In this document: positions 12,201 through 25,397 of the stretch, one piece after another
Layout: every line of letters begins with the position of its first letter
Numbering within the stretch: position 1 is the stretch's first letter
Assembly: GCA_013396755.1 (NCBI GenBank)
Contig: VWZF01003849.1
Coordinates: 41,943 to 105,942, forward strand
DNA from: Sclerurus mexicanus
Taxonomy: Eukaryota; Chordata; Aves; Passeriformes; Furnariidae
Length of the DNA: 64,000 nt
Direction of reading: 5' to 3'
Notes under the pieces: generated by a model
Told to the model about the DNA's origin: nothing
Databases searched by the model: none
Seen by the model: the letters and a program-made list of their open reading frames with translations, nothing else
Made by a program: the position numbers and the translations under genes

Positions 12201-15200
12201 TATGCTATGAATCAGTTAAAAGGGAGAAAAGAAAAAGAAAATAATGGCAAGCAAAACTCACTGGAATGGAAATTGTATTAACCCTTGCATGTCTTCCTCA
12301 ACACTTAGCTTTTACAATTCCTGTGAAGCAAGATTTGCAGAAATCAGACACATAATAATTTGTCTTCTGTCCCTGAGCAGCAGTCTTCCTACTCAGAAAA
12401 ACTGCACTCCAACTCTGTTTGATGCTTTGTTTTCCTGAAGAGAATTTAGAAGCATTAAATCTAAATATGCCAATCCCTCTTCTATTTGAGAGCAAAGGCA
12501 AGACTATTTGAATTTCTAGTTAATATGGTGCATAGGATTTTAAGGAACAGATTCATTGTGCTAAAGTCATATCCTGTCATGTGCCTGTACATATGAAAAT
12601 TAAATAGTTTAGCTAGCTATTCTGTAATCCTTTGCATGTTATCCCTACTTTTGTATGCATATCTGTCTTTGTGCATGGGATGCCATAAACACTGCAGGCA
12701 GTGTAATGCCAAGAAAAAATGTGATCTTCCTGATTTTTACTTCTTGATAAATAAATAAAGCTGCTCCAAAACCCTTAGAATAGGAAAGTTTAGATGTGCC
12801 CAGCTGCACAATAAGCTCATAAAAGCTGTTATTTTATTCAGGACCTAACTAATCAATGCCAATGTTCATTCCTAAATAAAAAACTAAGCTCTTCAGTTTG
12901 CAACTTTTGTGCCATGTTCTGAAAGCCATTCTGCCTGGGTTTCCTTTCAAACATAAAGAATACGTGTATGTACGGTAGACAGTCAACATTCAGGAGAGTT
13001 ATTCAACCCAAAAATCAGAATTCAGCCATGGAATACGATCCACCAATACTTTATAACTAGAGGATTTGGGGAGTCCATCTGAAGTCCTGCGATGGAAAGA
13101 TTGCAGCCCTGCTTCATACTCTTGATGAGTAAAGCCAGGCACTCAGAACAGAAGCAGGAAAGTTACTAGTATATTAAACAAAATTTTATGAGTCAGGCCA
13201 TAGAAAATCTGTATTTAAATTTGTTTCAATTTTTAAAAGCATTACTTTTTTATTTTCATTGTGCCAAGCTGTGAAACACTGTAGCTGTTCCACATTGCCC
13301 TCAACCTGCATTCACTGTGACTCTGGTTTCTTTCTCCACTGATTCTCTTTTCACTCTGGTTGCCACGAGAGTTTAAAAAAGCTGAAAAAAACACTTGCAG
13401 ATCTCTCTGACTGGAGCGGTGAGGGGATTTTAGAAAAGTAAGGAATTGAAAGAACTAGTGAATATATACCCAGGGGAAAAGGAGCAGAAGAGACACTGGA
13501 GAAAGAGATCCTACCTGCACCTGTTCAAAAGCCGTCCCTATTCCATCTTCTCTTGAATAGCATGGCTACATTGTCCCTTTCTCTGTGGTGTTGCCCCACT
13601 TACTTTGACTTGCAAGTTTTCTTGGAAGCACTACTTAAGTTTCCATATCGTCTGTGGAGAAAAAAAAAAAAAGACATAAGCATCTCAATAAATCTTGCTT
13701 TCTAGACACAAGCCAGCAAACCCCATTTGAAGGTTTACATCTCTAAGACTGCTGGGAAAGTAGTCAGGAGAGCCTGAATCAGACACCATTCAGTCAGTGC
13801 TACACTGATGAGCACAGCTGAGAAGTGTGAAAGGGCACAGCTAAATGCAACACTGAAATACTATCACTCTATTCCCTTGTTTCTCCCACGTCAGTTCTCT
13901 GCTGGGCAAACAGAAGGGGAAAAGGCAAAAAAACTGGCAAGTTCTCTGTTTCATCCCTTCACACTCATTCCAGAGAATCAGCTTGTTTCTCTGTGCCTGA
14001 AATCAAGATCCAAACAGGACTTGAAGACAAGCAGCACAAGGATGATGTCTTACTAATAATATTCTAATCTACACACAATAGAAACCTAAATCACTATTAA
14101 AACCATCCAGTGTGTGCATTTTCATAGAACAAAGGGCTTGGCCACAAAGTCAGATTACAGATTTCTTCTTTAAAACACCTTCCAATTACTATCCACGTGC
14201 AACACACCCACATGCCTCAGCAGTGCCTTTGCAACTGCTAGACTGTCAGTGCGAACAGGGTTGAAAATATCCCTCATCTTTGAACGTATTCCAGCCTTTT
14301 CTTTTTTTTAACTCTCAATGGGAGAATAACTCCCTGAGCCAGCTCACTGCCTGCAACATCTGTAATGACACAAGAAGGGAAGCAGCACACTGCCATGCAA
14401 AACTAGAACCCTGTCAGCTTAAACTGGCATTGCTGCTGAAGGACTGTGTGGCGTTGGCTACATAGTCATCTCAGAGTGTTCCTAGGTGGTCAATTCACCT
14501 CCAGCAGCATGGGTACACAGACCTGGTGACTGCTCTTAAGGGATACCATAGAGAGTCATTAATAACTACTGTTTTGTTTATATGTATTTTATTTTGTAGC
14601 TGTTATACAAACTAAAACAAGCTTTGTTTTCTATGTGTGAGCTATTAAAATATGACTCTATCACCTTCAAAATCTGGCAATGTACTTCTCCAAATTTCAA
14701 ATAAGAGCTAATAATTTTCAGATGTCAAAAATGGGCTGTCAGGTAATGTGAGGTTATTATATCCATTAAACAGAACGTTCAAGAGAGAGCAAGGTCCATC
14801 AGAAAGCTCTTATAAAGGGTGAGAGGAGAGAAATGGTCATCATGCCTTCAGGCCAAAGCAAGAAGAAACTTGCTCATCACTGTTAAACGTTGCTATGAGA
14901 CTACTAAGTCTCTTTCAGGCTGGACTGTTTAGTCAACCAGCACATCTCCTAAAATTTATTTTCACTGGAAATGTTTCAAACAGGACACAAGGTGGTACTA
15001 AATGCTTTCCCAGTACAGGTCTGAGTAGCTGGGACATGGGTGGTTTTTGCAACATGCCAAACAGAACACTTGATTTGCCTCTCAGCACAGCTAACAATGG
15101 TAGAGTGTTTGTGGAAGAAAGATCTCATGAACAAAATGTTGTCAGTCCTTCCACTCATCGTGGCAAATCACACTTCTTGGAGCAGATCCAGAAAAACAGT

Positions 15201-16529
15201 CTATGACGTGAAGTGTTATATTGCCAGCCTTACCTGACTTAGATATGCCCAGATAAATGTAAGCCACCAAATACTCATCACTTCTGAAAATTCATCTACT
15301 ACTTGCATTCTTCCAATAAGTATTTTGCCACCTAAACTGAAATTTGTGTTTCTGCACATATTTCTTATGGAAGTTTTATTTATTTTTCTTAATTTATTTT
15401 GCATGCCTAACTTGAACCGTCATCTTGTTGGCAGGAACACAATCCTAGGACCCAGAAGTTCTCTTTATTCTGGAGAGACTTGTATGTTGGGCAGACAATA
15501 AGGCTCCTCACTTCTGTTCATTTGTTTTGTTTTGGGTTTTTTTTAATAGAAATCTGATTGTTCTATAAAAAGAATCTGCCACTGAGAAACAGTGTGACTG
15601 AAAAAGGCACAATAGCTGACAAATAGAACTCTATTGAACTAGGTCCAACTTTAAATAAAGTAAGTCAATAATTCTTTCTATATGAATGAAATTTGCCCAA
15701 ATGCAAGACCTATTTATCATTCAAACACAAGTCCATTTACCCCTAACATTAAAAGCTAAGTGTGACTTAAAAATAGTGTAGATAAACTGAATTCCCCCTC
15801 TTCACTATGCAAATTTTCACCCTAATTAAGCAAACAAAATATTAAATTTTTCAAGAGATTTCTAGTAAAATTTCAAGTTACATTAACTGCATATCATATT
15901 GTCATTAATATATATTTAACCACTCTTTGTATTATGGAAAATTACCTATGCAGGGAAAACACTTTGCTTGCTTTGGTACTCAAAGTAATTAAAATGTTCA
16001 GTTAGGCTTAATATTTAAAAGCAACACCAGAACATTTTAACCCTGTACTAATATGCACATGGTACTTCTTTTTCTGATTATATTCTTCAGTCTGCAAGTT
16101 AATATACTGAAGCTTTCTACCAAAAGAATTTTCAACAATAGATTGTGACAGTAATAAGGAAAAAGTACAAACATGTCTTTCCACTCACTTTCTAGATAAT
16201 TTTCATATCCTATAACATTTATAATTGATGTTTTTATAAGTATTTTTGCATGTGACTTCATCTAGCTATTTTAGAAATACCCTCTTTACAGTTTTCTGAA
16301 ATGTATACAAAAGCAAGTAAGAACACAGTATGACTATAAAATATGCAATCAGAGGAAGTAAACAGCAACAAACTAAACAGCACTCAACAAAAAAAGTGAG
16401 CACCACACACTGTGATGAAGTTCTCAAACTGGAGTTTTATGATGGCAGCTTAAAGTTTCTTACATGCCCTTGTGTTGCAGTGCAGAATAAGCCAGGGACA
16501 GCTGCACCAATTCTACACAATTAGTCAAG
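12201..16529. other. Gene-free AT-rich DNA
   Basis: No gene or clear transposon. A poly-A run occurs at about 13660-13672. Overlapping open frames at 14895-15237 (plus) and 14976-15158 (minus) are short and have no recognisable domain. Remaining frames are under 85 codons. Confidence 0.55.
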
Positions 16530-16710
16530 GTCAGACAGTGGAAAGAGAGGACACTCACTATTTATCATGAGAACAATGGCAGGAGGCTCAGCCTTTCTCT
16601 GCCAGGAATGACTGTTCGCTACATGCATTCAATCCGTGGCGAAATTATGCCTGGCCCTTTTTCTGTAGAGTAGAGAGGGGCAACCTTTCCAGACAATCGA
16701 AGTGTAAGAG
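16530..16710. promoter_or_regulatory. Candidate conserved noncoding element
   Basis: A non-repetitive patch with several CpG dinucleotides (around 16617, 16635 and 16640) in an otherwise CpG-poor region. Its texture resembles conserved noncoding elements in vertebrate gene deserts. No coding frame of note. The call rests on composition alone. Confidence 0.25.
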
Positions 16711-17019
16711 CTAACAAGGCAGAGCAACAGCACAAAACCAAGGTTTTTTTAAGTACTGAAAACATATGTTCTTGACACAAATTAATGCTTTGACACTTGC
16801 AGAGACGAAGGTATTAATTTCTACAAGCTTCGAGTAAAAAATATGAAATGCAGGAAAACCTGTTCCTTCATACTGATTATTGGGTTTCAGGTTTAAAAAA
16901 AGAAGAATCCTGACAAGTTACTGGAAATTATTTTGCTTACTCTGGGGGGTTTTGTGTGTTTTGGTTTTTTTAAACATGTATTTTTCACAAACCTAGAAAC
17001 ATATTCCGGAAAATAGTTA

Positions 17020-17215
17020 AATTTGGAGCAAAGGCACATCGGTAGGCAACCAGAGATGGAAAACAAGAAAAACAATTCAAAGTATCTGCCGTTAGCAGAA
17101 GGGGGTAGGAGAGGGAAGGAAAACCAAAACATTTTTAGCAATGAGATTTTATTTCCGTGTTTAATTAGGCACGCTTGGAGCTGTATTCTGAGTTTCTTTA
17201 TGACATAGCCCATAT
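17020..17215. promoter_or_regulatory. Candidate conserved noncoding element
   Basis: A non-repetitive stretch with CpG-containing words around 17040, 17088 and 17157, and a TTTAATTAGG homeobox-like core near 17159. The two opposed open frames that cross it (16893-17228 minus, 17023-17208 plus) are unrelated to any family I know and are probably chance. The call rests on composition alone. Confidence 0.25.
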
Positions 17216-20200
17216 ACAGAAAAGGCAAAAGTAGTTATAAATAATTGATATGAAGGAGTAGTTTTGATACAGAACTCTCAAGGTACTGCACTGGAATAAA
17301 TGGATTTAATTATGTAAATTCTCTCACTTGCATGAACAAGTGTGGGGATGCAGAATGTGCTTAAATGATTATGTGAAGACCATATGATAAAATACTGAAA
17401 GACCTGTTATAGCATTTTATCATATTTCCATTCATCAAAGGCAAATAGTTTTTGGATACTTAAGGCAAGAATTCTTACAATTAAAGAGTTTGAAAGCATT
17501 AATTTAAGTATATGTAATTAAAAACATCAAAAGGCAAATATTCTTTTTCTGGACACTACCTGAAAACTAGAACACATTAGCTTTGGAAGAAAGAAATTTC
17601 TCCTTCAGGTAGTTTTTGCAGCTACTAATGCTGCACAAGTCACACCTGTAGCTGCATACTACTATAAAAGAGGAAGGGATGGAAATCCATGAACTATTGT
17701 ACTGAGTTCTTTCTCCCTAGTAGAAGGAATAAGGCCAGCCCCAACCATACCAACCTCTTTCTCCACTGCTGTCCTGCAGACACATCAGGATGTTTGAAAA
17801 CATCTTTTTTAATGCTCACCATCTGTTTAGTGTTTTTTTACTCCAAAAACCTCTCCTCCAGTGACCTGAAGCAGCATCAGCCCTGCAGTTAAGGAGCCAT
17901 CTGCCCCAGCAGAAAAGCTGATTCTGTAAGGATTCAGTAAGAGATTTTACCTTGATTTAACTTCACCTCCCAAATATCCTACATACATGATAAAATTCTA
18001 TTGAATTATATCTGAAAAACAGGTTTTTAATATATTAACTTAGAACATGCCTTTTCACCTGGAGCAGCTTAGAGAAATTCTTCAAATTAGCACAAATTTA
18101 GTTTCTCGTATATCTAAGAGTAATATTTGACTGTATGAGCTGTGCCTGTTAATTGAGACAAGAAAGTAATGCACTACCTTCTAATTCTAAATCCTGAATG
18201 GCACTTTGCTATTGCATTGTTTACAAAGCAAGGCATCCTTGACTGGTTTCTTTATCACATTTCCGATGTCAACTGAATAAATTAGAACAGGAAAACGTCA
18301 GAGTACAATGTACCTTTTCAAACCATTTGGCTTAGCGAAGCAGGATAGATCCAGGCAAAATTACCTCTTTTCCAGTCTGGTGATTTTGCAGGAAGTTTTC
18401 CTCATGTTTAGCAGTCCTTTCCCATCCTCTCTTTCTTTTTAAAAGGAAGCCCCGCAAGGCAAATGAAATTTGTAAATGGTAGTAATCACTTAGGTCACTT
18501 TCAGGCTGCTTGTCATACACTTTCTAGTTTAATAGGTACAGTTACTGCTTCCTGTGATGAGAATTTAAATCTAAATTTTTTTTTATTCTAATCTTCCTCT
18601 CCCCTGACCCACAGCAGAGGCTTTGGACCATCCTCCCCTCGTTGGCTCTCATGTATTCACTAGAAGACAGGCCCATGTTTGAAAACAGTACTGGTTGATG
18701 GAAAATAGTCTCATCTAACACTGAATAAGGAAATTATTAGGGAAAGAAAGACAGAATTTCTTAAGTTATTCCAGTCTTTTCACTAAATCTATCAAATCAA
18801 ACAGACCAAAAGCCCTGCTTGGGAATTACTGGATCTGAGTAAGAAATTATTCAAATTAATTCATCTAGCTAAAGGCAACAGTTATTTAACTGCATATTTT
18901 GAATTTTTCAGTATGAAAAACTAGATATTTCTATTCCATACTGACTTTTCACATATTTGGATGGCTGAATTTTGAAACCTCAGAGCACATTGGGAAATAA
19001 TATTTTGTGGCATTATTGAGATGGTTTTTCTCCCCAAATGTGTCTACTGCCATATCTAGCATCAGTACCTGACTGTTTTGCAAATTTTTGCACCTCTCCA
19101 AAAATGGAGAAGTATTGCTTGAAACTGTTATCAAGCATAAACTAGGAAAGTGATAGCATAGTTTTACCCACAGGGAAAGAAATAATTATAAAGTGTATAT
19201 TAATGCTGGATATCTAGTAACTTACAATATATTTTTACATTATTTTAAAGTCACTATGTCACCTTTTCTCCAAACATTATTAAAGTCCAACCAGAAATGT
19301 TTCAAATTGAAGCAAAATCTTTTAATATTATTCTTTCTGAACACTGTGGGCTGCAGAATGTTCAAAATATATCTTTTCAAATATGCATGTTCCTCACAAA
19401 AAATAGGTGTTTTTTACATGATTGCAAACCATGTCTAAAATGCCTTAATTCATTAGCAGAGGTTAATGATAGACATGTATTCTGCTTAAAACTAGGTCTA
19501 AGTTCAATGGATCTACAGTTTACCCATATAGTAAATAAGAGTATACATCAGTTCCAGGTAGTTTATAAAACAGAAGTTACCAGTGGTAAACAAAATGCTA
19601 CAAAGAACATTCAGAACAGTATTCAACCTGTCATTTTGATAGGGCATTTATGCATTCGACAGGGAGTGTCTTTTCCTAAAGAGGTTAATAGAGTCACAAC
19701 TTATGTACCACTGAAGTTGAACTAATCTATACAGACTGTCAAGAAAAGGGCAGATGGATATGTAAATTAGAAAATACTGAAATAGCTTTCTCCCTGCTAT
19801 AACAAGGAGGGAAAAGAGGAAGAACTAGGACACTGATAATCATTAACTCCTTTCTGATATCACTCATAATGTACTAACTTAGGTCCCTATCAATCCAGAG
19901 AGCCTAAAATACAGGAAACTCACCTATAAAGACCTGGGTATAGAGCAAATTGTAAATGGATGCCCAGTTATACTCCAAACACACTTTTAACTCTTACAGC
20001 ACATTTCTATGAACCATAAATATCACTGATTGCTGAATGAAATAATGAATGAATGAATTATTCATTCTAAATGCTATGCTGTACTGAACACCTCTGTCTT
20101 AAAATTGTTTGAAAAAGGGCAAATTAACCTCATATCAAGGCATTATTGACAGACCAAATAAACCATCTCCATTTAAATCTAATAAATCTATTTCTGTCTT

Positions 20201-23200
20201 AAAAATATTCATTACTAAGAGAAAACACTTGTGAAGGCAAAATGCAGTGCATACAAAATTTGCATCATAAACCAAATTATCATTGGAGAAATTAGTATTC
20301 TTTAATGATGACAAGTGTGTACATATAGAATCTAGAAATTAAAAAATAGATATTCTATGAAATTTTATGTGAGTCAAGACCAGAAATTCCACTGTGAACC
20401 ACCCCAAATATAGACTGCACAGTTACTTACTGTGAAGCTGAAAATAAACCATTACTTTCATAATACAGTTCCTGGACATGAGCAAGAATTTCTGCTACTA
20501 TAAATTCTATGTTTTGCAGAAACACACTTTGAATAATTTCACTCTTATCTGTTAGTTGCCTGGAATACTTGCAGGAAAGGGAGAACACAAAAGTAGGTGC
20601 ATCCATCAAAGTATCTAATTTAAAATTCAATAGTTGCAAAAAAGAATTTTGAATCTGCATTTACAGGTTATTACCTCTAACATCTGCTAAAACCAGTGAC
20701 TAAGATAAGACCTCAAGTTCTGGTATTTGATAAAGGGCCTTGACTTTTAGAGGACAAGCATTCTCCACTTTCTGAATCATTCAGTAGAAAATTAAGGGCT
20801 GTGTTCCTCTATCCTGGCAGAAGCTTACCATATGATTTAGGTGATGAGTCACTGAGCTGGAATTTCAATGATCAAATATTCACAATGAGATCCTTGAGAA
20901 TGAGCTACAGACCAAGACTAAGAATTATTCACAGAAGTTATCAGGTGAAAAGTTTTGAATAATGAGCATATATAAGTGCATACATATATTGTATAAGTCT
21001 TAAGTTGTACAATATGTGAAGACAAAATATCAACTGTAGACTAAATTATTAACTTAAAATTATGTATCTCGGTCCAAAAAAAATTTGCTACGTTACAGTG
21101 AACAGTAACCCTGACTGTAAAGCAATTATCCTTTGTATTTCTAAGTGCAAAGTTTTCACAGCAGCTGGGCACTGCAAGAATAAGTGTCTGAATTGAAGTG
21201 ATAGTGTAAGTTTGTTGTGGAACAAAAAATATATTGCTTCTTTCATCAAAGGTCAGGCCTAGAGTAGCAACGTAAACACAATCTAAGCACAGATGAAAAG
21301 TCTTTCATAAATCTAGCAGAAGTGAAAGCTGTCACTTGTTTCTTTTTATGAGCTTGTTTGACGAGAGTGGCCTGAGGTACCAATTAAAGGGAGTTACTTT
21401 ATAACATTATTAGTGAAAAGTGTGTTCAAAGGTGAGCCTATTTGTCATACCTGATTAGCACCAAGTATGGGAAAAAATTAAAATGGTAACAAACCAAGAA
21501 AAATCTGTTTTTAAAAAGATCCAATCAAATTGGTTTGACTCTCACTTAAGATACAAATTCTAGTTACAGCTTCATTTTCTTTTGTGTTTTTTTTTTGTAA
21601 TTAGTGATTCAGAATAGAATTTCTTACCATCCCACTGGTATCATGACAGATATTAATACTATAGTGCTGATAATTTTACTGAGTATTTGGGTGGGAGGTT
21701 TTGATTTACTGAACTGTAATCATGCTGTTATTTTACCTTCTGCATCTCTCATTCTAAGCCACTTGACTGAATCTCCTATCAGCCCTTGACTGAAAAAAAG
21801 AACATTTAAACCAAAATTTTTCAGCAATTATACTAGGTGACAACTAGGCTTGCTGACCACATTTTAAACAAAATATCAAAATTCCCTGGAAAAAAACCCA
21901 AACTCTTGCAAACTCTTCTAGAGAGGCCAGAACAACATTTTTCATCCCAAAATCAGAAAACTATATGAAATTTTGACATTAGAGGTCCTGTAAAGGTAAC
22001 CTTTCCCTAGACTATAATAGTCAGTACGACTTTCCCATTTTCCCCACTTCCTTAACTAAAGATGTTTCGTTAACAAACCCCCAAAATTCCTGATTTCAAA
22101 ATCTGAAACTGATCAAAAGTCAGTGATTTCAGCAGTCTTTGCTTTTATTAACAATCTATAAATCTTTTTTCTCATCGTAGTGTGGAATGAAAGAAAAAGT
22201 TACAACCAAAGTCAATTGTATTTCAGAAAGCTCAAGGGTATAGGGTGCACCTGTTGATTTATATACTAAACCTCTTTTCTGTTATTATTAAGTGCAGCCT
22301 AACAAACGTTGTGTTAAAACTTCACCATTTACTAATAAAATCTCAGAATGATATCTAGAATTTAAACCGTGAAACTAACTCCTCTCGCCCTCTGTCCTAA
22401 ATAGGACTCAACAGAAGCCAAAAAAACTCTGTAGCATCAAACCTTCATAGTTACCTCCCTTCCTCCTCAGTATTAAAACCCAACTTTTCATTATATTATG
22501 AATCCTAAATATGTGTCTACATTACAGAATTCTGTAAGGTGAATGGCATTTCTCAGACAGTAACATCTTACCTGAAAAAATGTACTTGAATATAGTCCAG
22601 CATTAAAAGAGTTGTTGCATTTAATTCATCTTAACTAATCAGGAGGATACAGATACAGTATATGCATATCATCTGCCAAAAATCTACTCTTAATTGTACG
22701 CAATGCAGTGTCCCCCACAGATGTGCAGATCAAGCGTGTAATTGGCTGAGGCCCCCTTTACCAAAGGATCTCAACAAATTGAGATTTGCTCAACAACATT
22801 TTGCCACTGCCTGATACATAGCATTGAGAAGTTTGTTTTCGCTTTCTACACCCTTCTAGGAATAGGTCTTACTGCTTTCATTAAAACTACTACAAAAACC
22901 AAATTTTTGCCACTGAACTGTATACGACGCTCATGTCCTTTTACAGTTTCCATGGGAAGAAATTATGACACAATGCAAATCATATTCTCAGACAAGTTTT
23001 TTTTTTCCTTAGAACCTTCTAGACATTAAATGTGCCCTTAAATATTCACTTTGGCTGCCCAAAACTAAAATAAGTTGGGAATCCAGTGTAAGACAAGAGA
23101 ATTCCATTCAACTTCATTTAAAAAAAAAAATAATCAGAAGCCAAACAAACAAAACATCAAAAAGTCATCAAAAAGAAACATTTCTCTTTTGACAGAGAAT

Positions 23201-24996
23201 AAATAAGGAATGTTTATTTTAGATTTAACAAGTCTAACCATATTTCTTAAATGTATAGCTATGCATCTTCATGGAAGCTTTTCCTAAGTTGCTGGCAGTC
23301 ATTACATAAGTAAAACTGCAGCAATTTCTCTCTTTCCTTACCCTCTCCTCGTTATGGAATAAGCTAACCTGATACTTTTAAAAGTAGCTTCATTTCTGAT
23401 CTTTGTCACTTATTTATGTGTTTTCTTTACCTTACTTGTAATTTGCTCAGTACTATCCTTGTGTCCTCCAAATTGCCAACAGAGAAGCTAACAATAATCT
23501 GTCTCTGTACTAAAAACATGGAAGTCAAAAGAAGTGCTGAGTAAAAAACACTTTTCAGCTTCATCACATTAATTATAAATTACTTTTGGCTCCAAATGCA
23601 GTCATGAGTCTTGAAGTACTTCTTATTCTAATAAAAAAGAGAAAATGTAATACTGAGAGAAACTTGCAGGGCAGATGAACACAATGTACAGACAAAAAAA
23701 ATTAGCAAGGAATTGTGGGAGGCCTGTGAAATACCAAGCAAATGTGGAATTTCTCCACTTAATTATGTCAGGGCATGAATTCAAGATTATTAAAAACAGG
23801 TAATTAAAGCATCTTGTAGAAAGCTATCCCTTCTAAGAGAAAAGCCAACCAAAAAGGCAATAAGGTAATAGGAGGGAATCACATGTAAGCACCCTAATGA
23901 ATTAATACCACTGGTAAAAAACCCTTTTTCTCTCCTAAAAAGTTTGGGTTACAACAGTCAAAACCTTTACGGATCCAGAGAATGGGTGATAAAAGAAGCA
24001 AAATAATTCCTCATTTTCCTTCAAATACTTTCTCTTACTATTAATTATGGAAGACTGACTATTGACCAGCTACTTCAGAAAAAAATTGAACTAAGGAAAT
24101 TAATCGTTCTGGCCTGAAACTGAAACTGTAGAATCTGTTATCATTCTTGCAGGAAGAAGCCAAGCTAGGGTCTGTCTCTGTCTCTAACCAGCTCTGCCCT
24201 TAGTGCTTGACATTTCTGCTATACCATTACAGCACTTTACCCCATCACCAACTCTCCAGTGTTCTGACCATTTCCTCTCCACCGTTCTCTCCATTTTTCT
24301 CCATTGACTCAAAAATTGTCATTTTGGTAAAATATGTGTGTTGCACCAGCACCAGAATAGAATTCTTTATAAACCTTGGTATACATTTTTTACAGCAAAA
24401 ATATTTTCCATTGAAAACATTAAGATAGAAAATAAAATCAAAATAGTGAGAAGCAGATTAAGATTGAAGTTCTTACAGAAATGCTTGAGTAACTTGTTAA
24501 AAAAACCCCCGAGTTTCAAGGAGATTAATGGCAAAAAATGAGTCTTCTGTTCAAGGGTCATCTGCCTGTAGAGCTGGTAAGGATTTTTCTCCCCCTTTAT
24601 TGTCTGTGTTGAGGTCAGGACAGGTTAGAAGCATCAGACACCACCTACTGCCCAAGGCAGGGTATGGAGAAGTGTGAAAGACTGAGGTGCAGTGAATGTT
24701 GAGCATCATTGCCCACATCAGTGTGATATTTCTTGATCAAAGAACAAGCATCACATCAGGAATTATGGGCTTGTTGAGAAGTAACCACTACTGTCTGACC
24801 TACAGAACGATCTAATACAGAATAACACTGTGATTGTTCAGAGATATCGTGCCTGGTCAGTTCCCTAATATCACTGAGGCATTTGGAATTGATGATGCGC
24901 CAGTCACTCCTGTTAATTGCTCAACATGTGCAGAAAGCACCAGAGAAACCAATATTGTAGTAATGTTCCCAATGTATTGTGGACTGGATACCCAGG
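17216..24996. other. Gene-free AT-rich DNA
   Basis: Nothing recognised over nearly 8 kb. The longest frame is 19297-19725 (plus, 142 codons), within reach of chance in AT-rich DNA. A short GAAT run sits at about 20045-20060. A palindromic ATATGCATAT occurs near 22660. No transposon ends, tRNA-like folds or promoter-like clusters were seen. Confidence 0.55.
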
Positions 24997-25397
24997 TGTC
25001 TTAGTTCAAAGGGAGGACTAAGATATCAATGTTGACCAGAAAAAAAAATAAAATAATCCCTCTCTCTTTAAATTTAGAAAAAACCAAAACTTTAATTAGG
25101 AAGTATATATATATATATATNAAAATGGAGGAACAGGAGCCAGTCTCTCTCTCTCCTCTCCCAGACAGCTCCTGCAACGTCCACAGATGACCAAAAAGCG
25201 GTCTAGTCAGGGGTGAGAAGGCAGAAGAATCCCAGCTATCCAGTAAATTCCAGACACCGGTGTGTTCTCTGCCTCACTCCCTGTGCCGGTAGCTGCAGCA
25301 GCTGTCCTCGCTGACCTGTGCAGGAAAGAACGAGCCGCCCCCCTCCCCCTCCCCTCCCAACCTGGGGAGAGAGCAGAACAAAAAAAAACTAGGCACC
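24997..25397. mobile_element. LTR-like block of an avian endogenous retrovirus (decayed)
   Basis: The left end TGTCTTAGTTCAAAG resembles the start of a common songbird ERV LTR family, and the right end AACTAGGCACC (to 25397) is an imperfect inverted match of GGTGTCTTAGTT at 24995-25006. Inside are an A-rich part, a TA microsatellite interrupted by an N, a CT-rich part and a GC-rich CCCCCTCCCC stretch, an arrangement similar to such LTRs. No clean target-site duplication was found, so the boundaries are tentative. The block is more GC- and CpG-rich than its flanks, which explains the unusually long frames on both strands (25207-25713 minus, 25262-25582 plus). No viral gene accompanies it. Confidence 0.5.
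25104..25121. repeat. TA dinucleotide microsatellite ending in an N
   Basis: About eight TA units run up to a single unresolved base at 25121, inside the LTR-like block. The true repeat length is therefore unknown. Confidence 0.9.

Noticed and set aside
19297..19725. 142-codon open frame on the plus strand
   Set aside because: No recognisable domain; an overlapping frame in another phase is also open, and a run of this length is within chance in 64 kb of AT-rich DNA. No promoter, splice or polyadenylation context supports a gene.
24887..24960. Possible C/D-box snoRNA starting at TTGATGATGC
   Set aside because: A C-box-like word is present but no CTGA D box lies at a suitable distance and there is no terminal stem.
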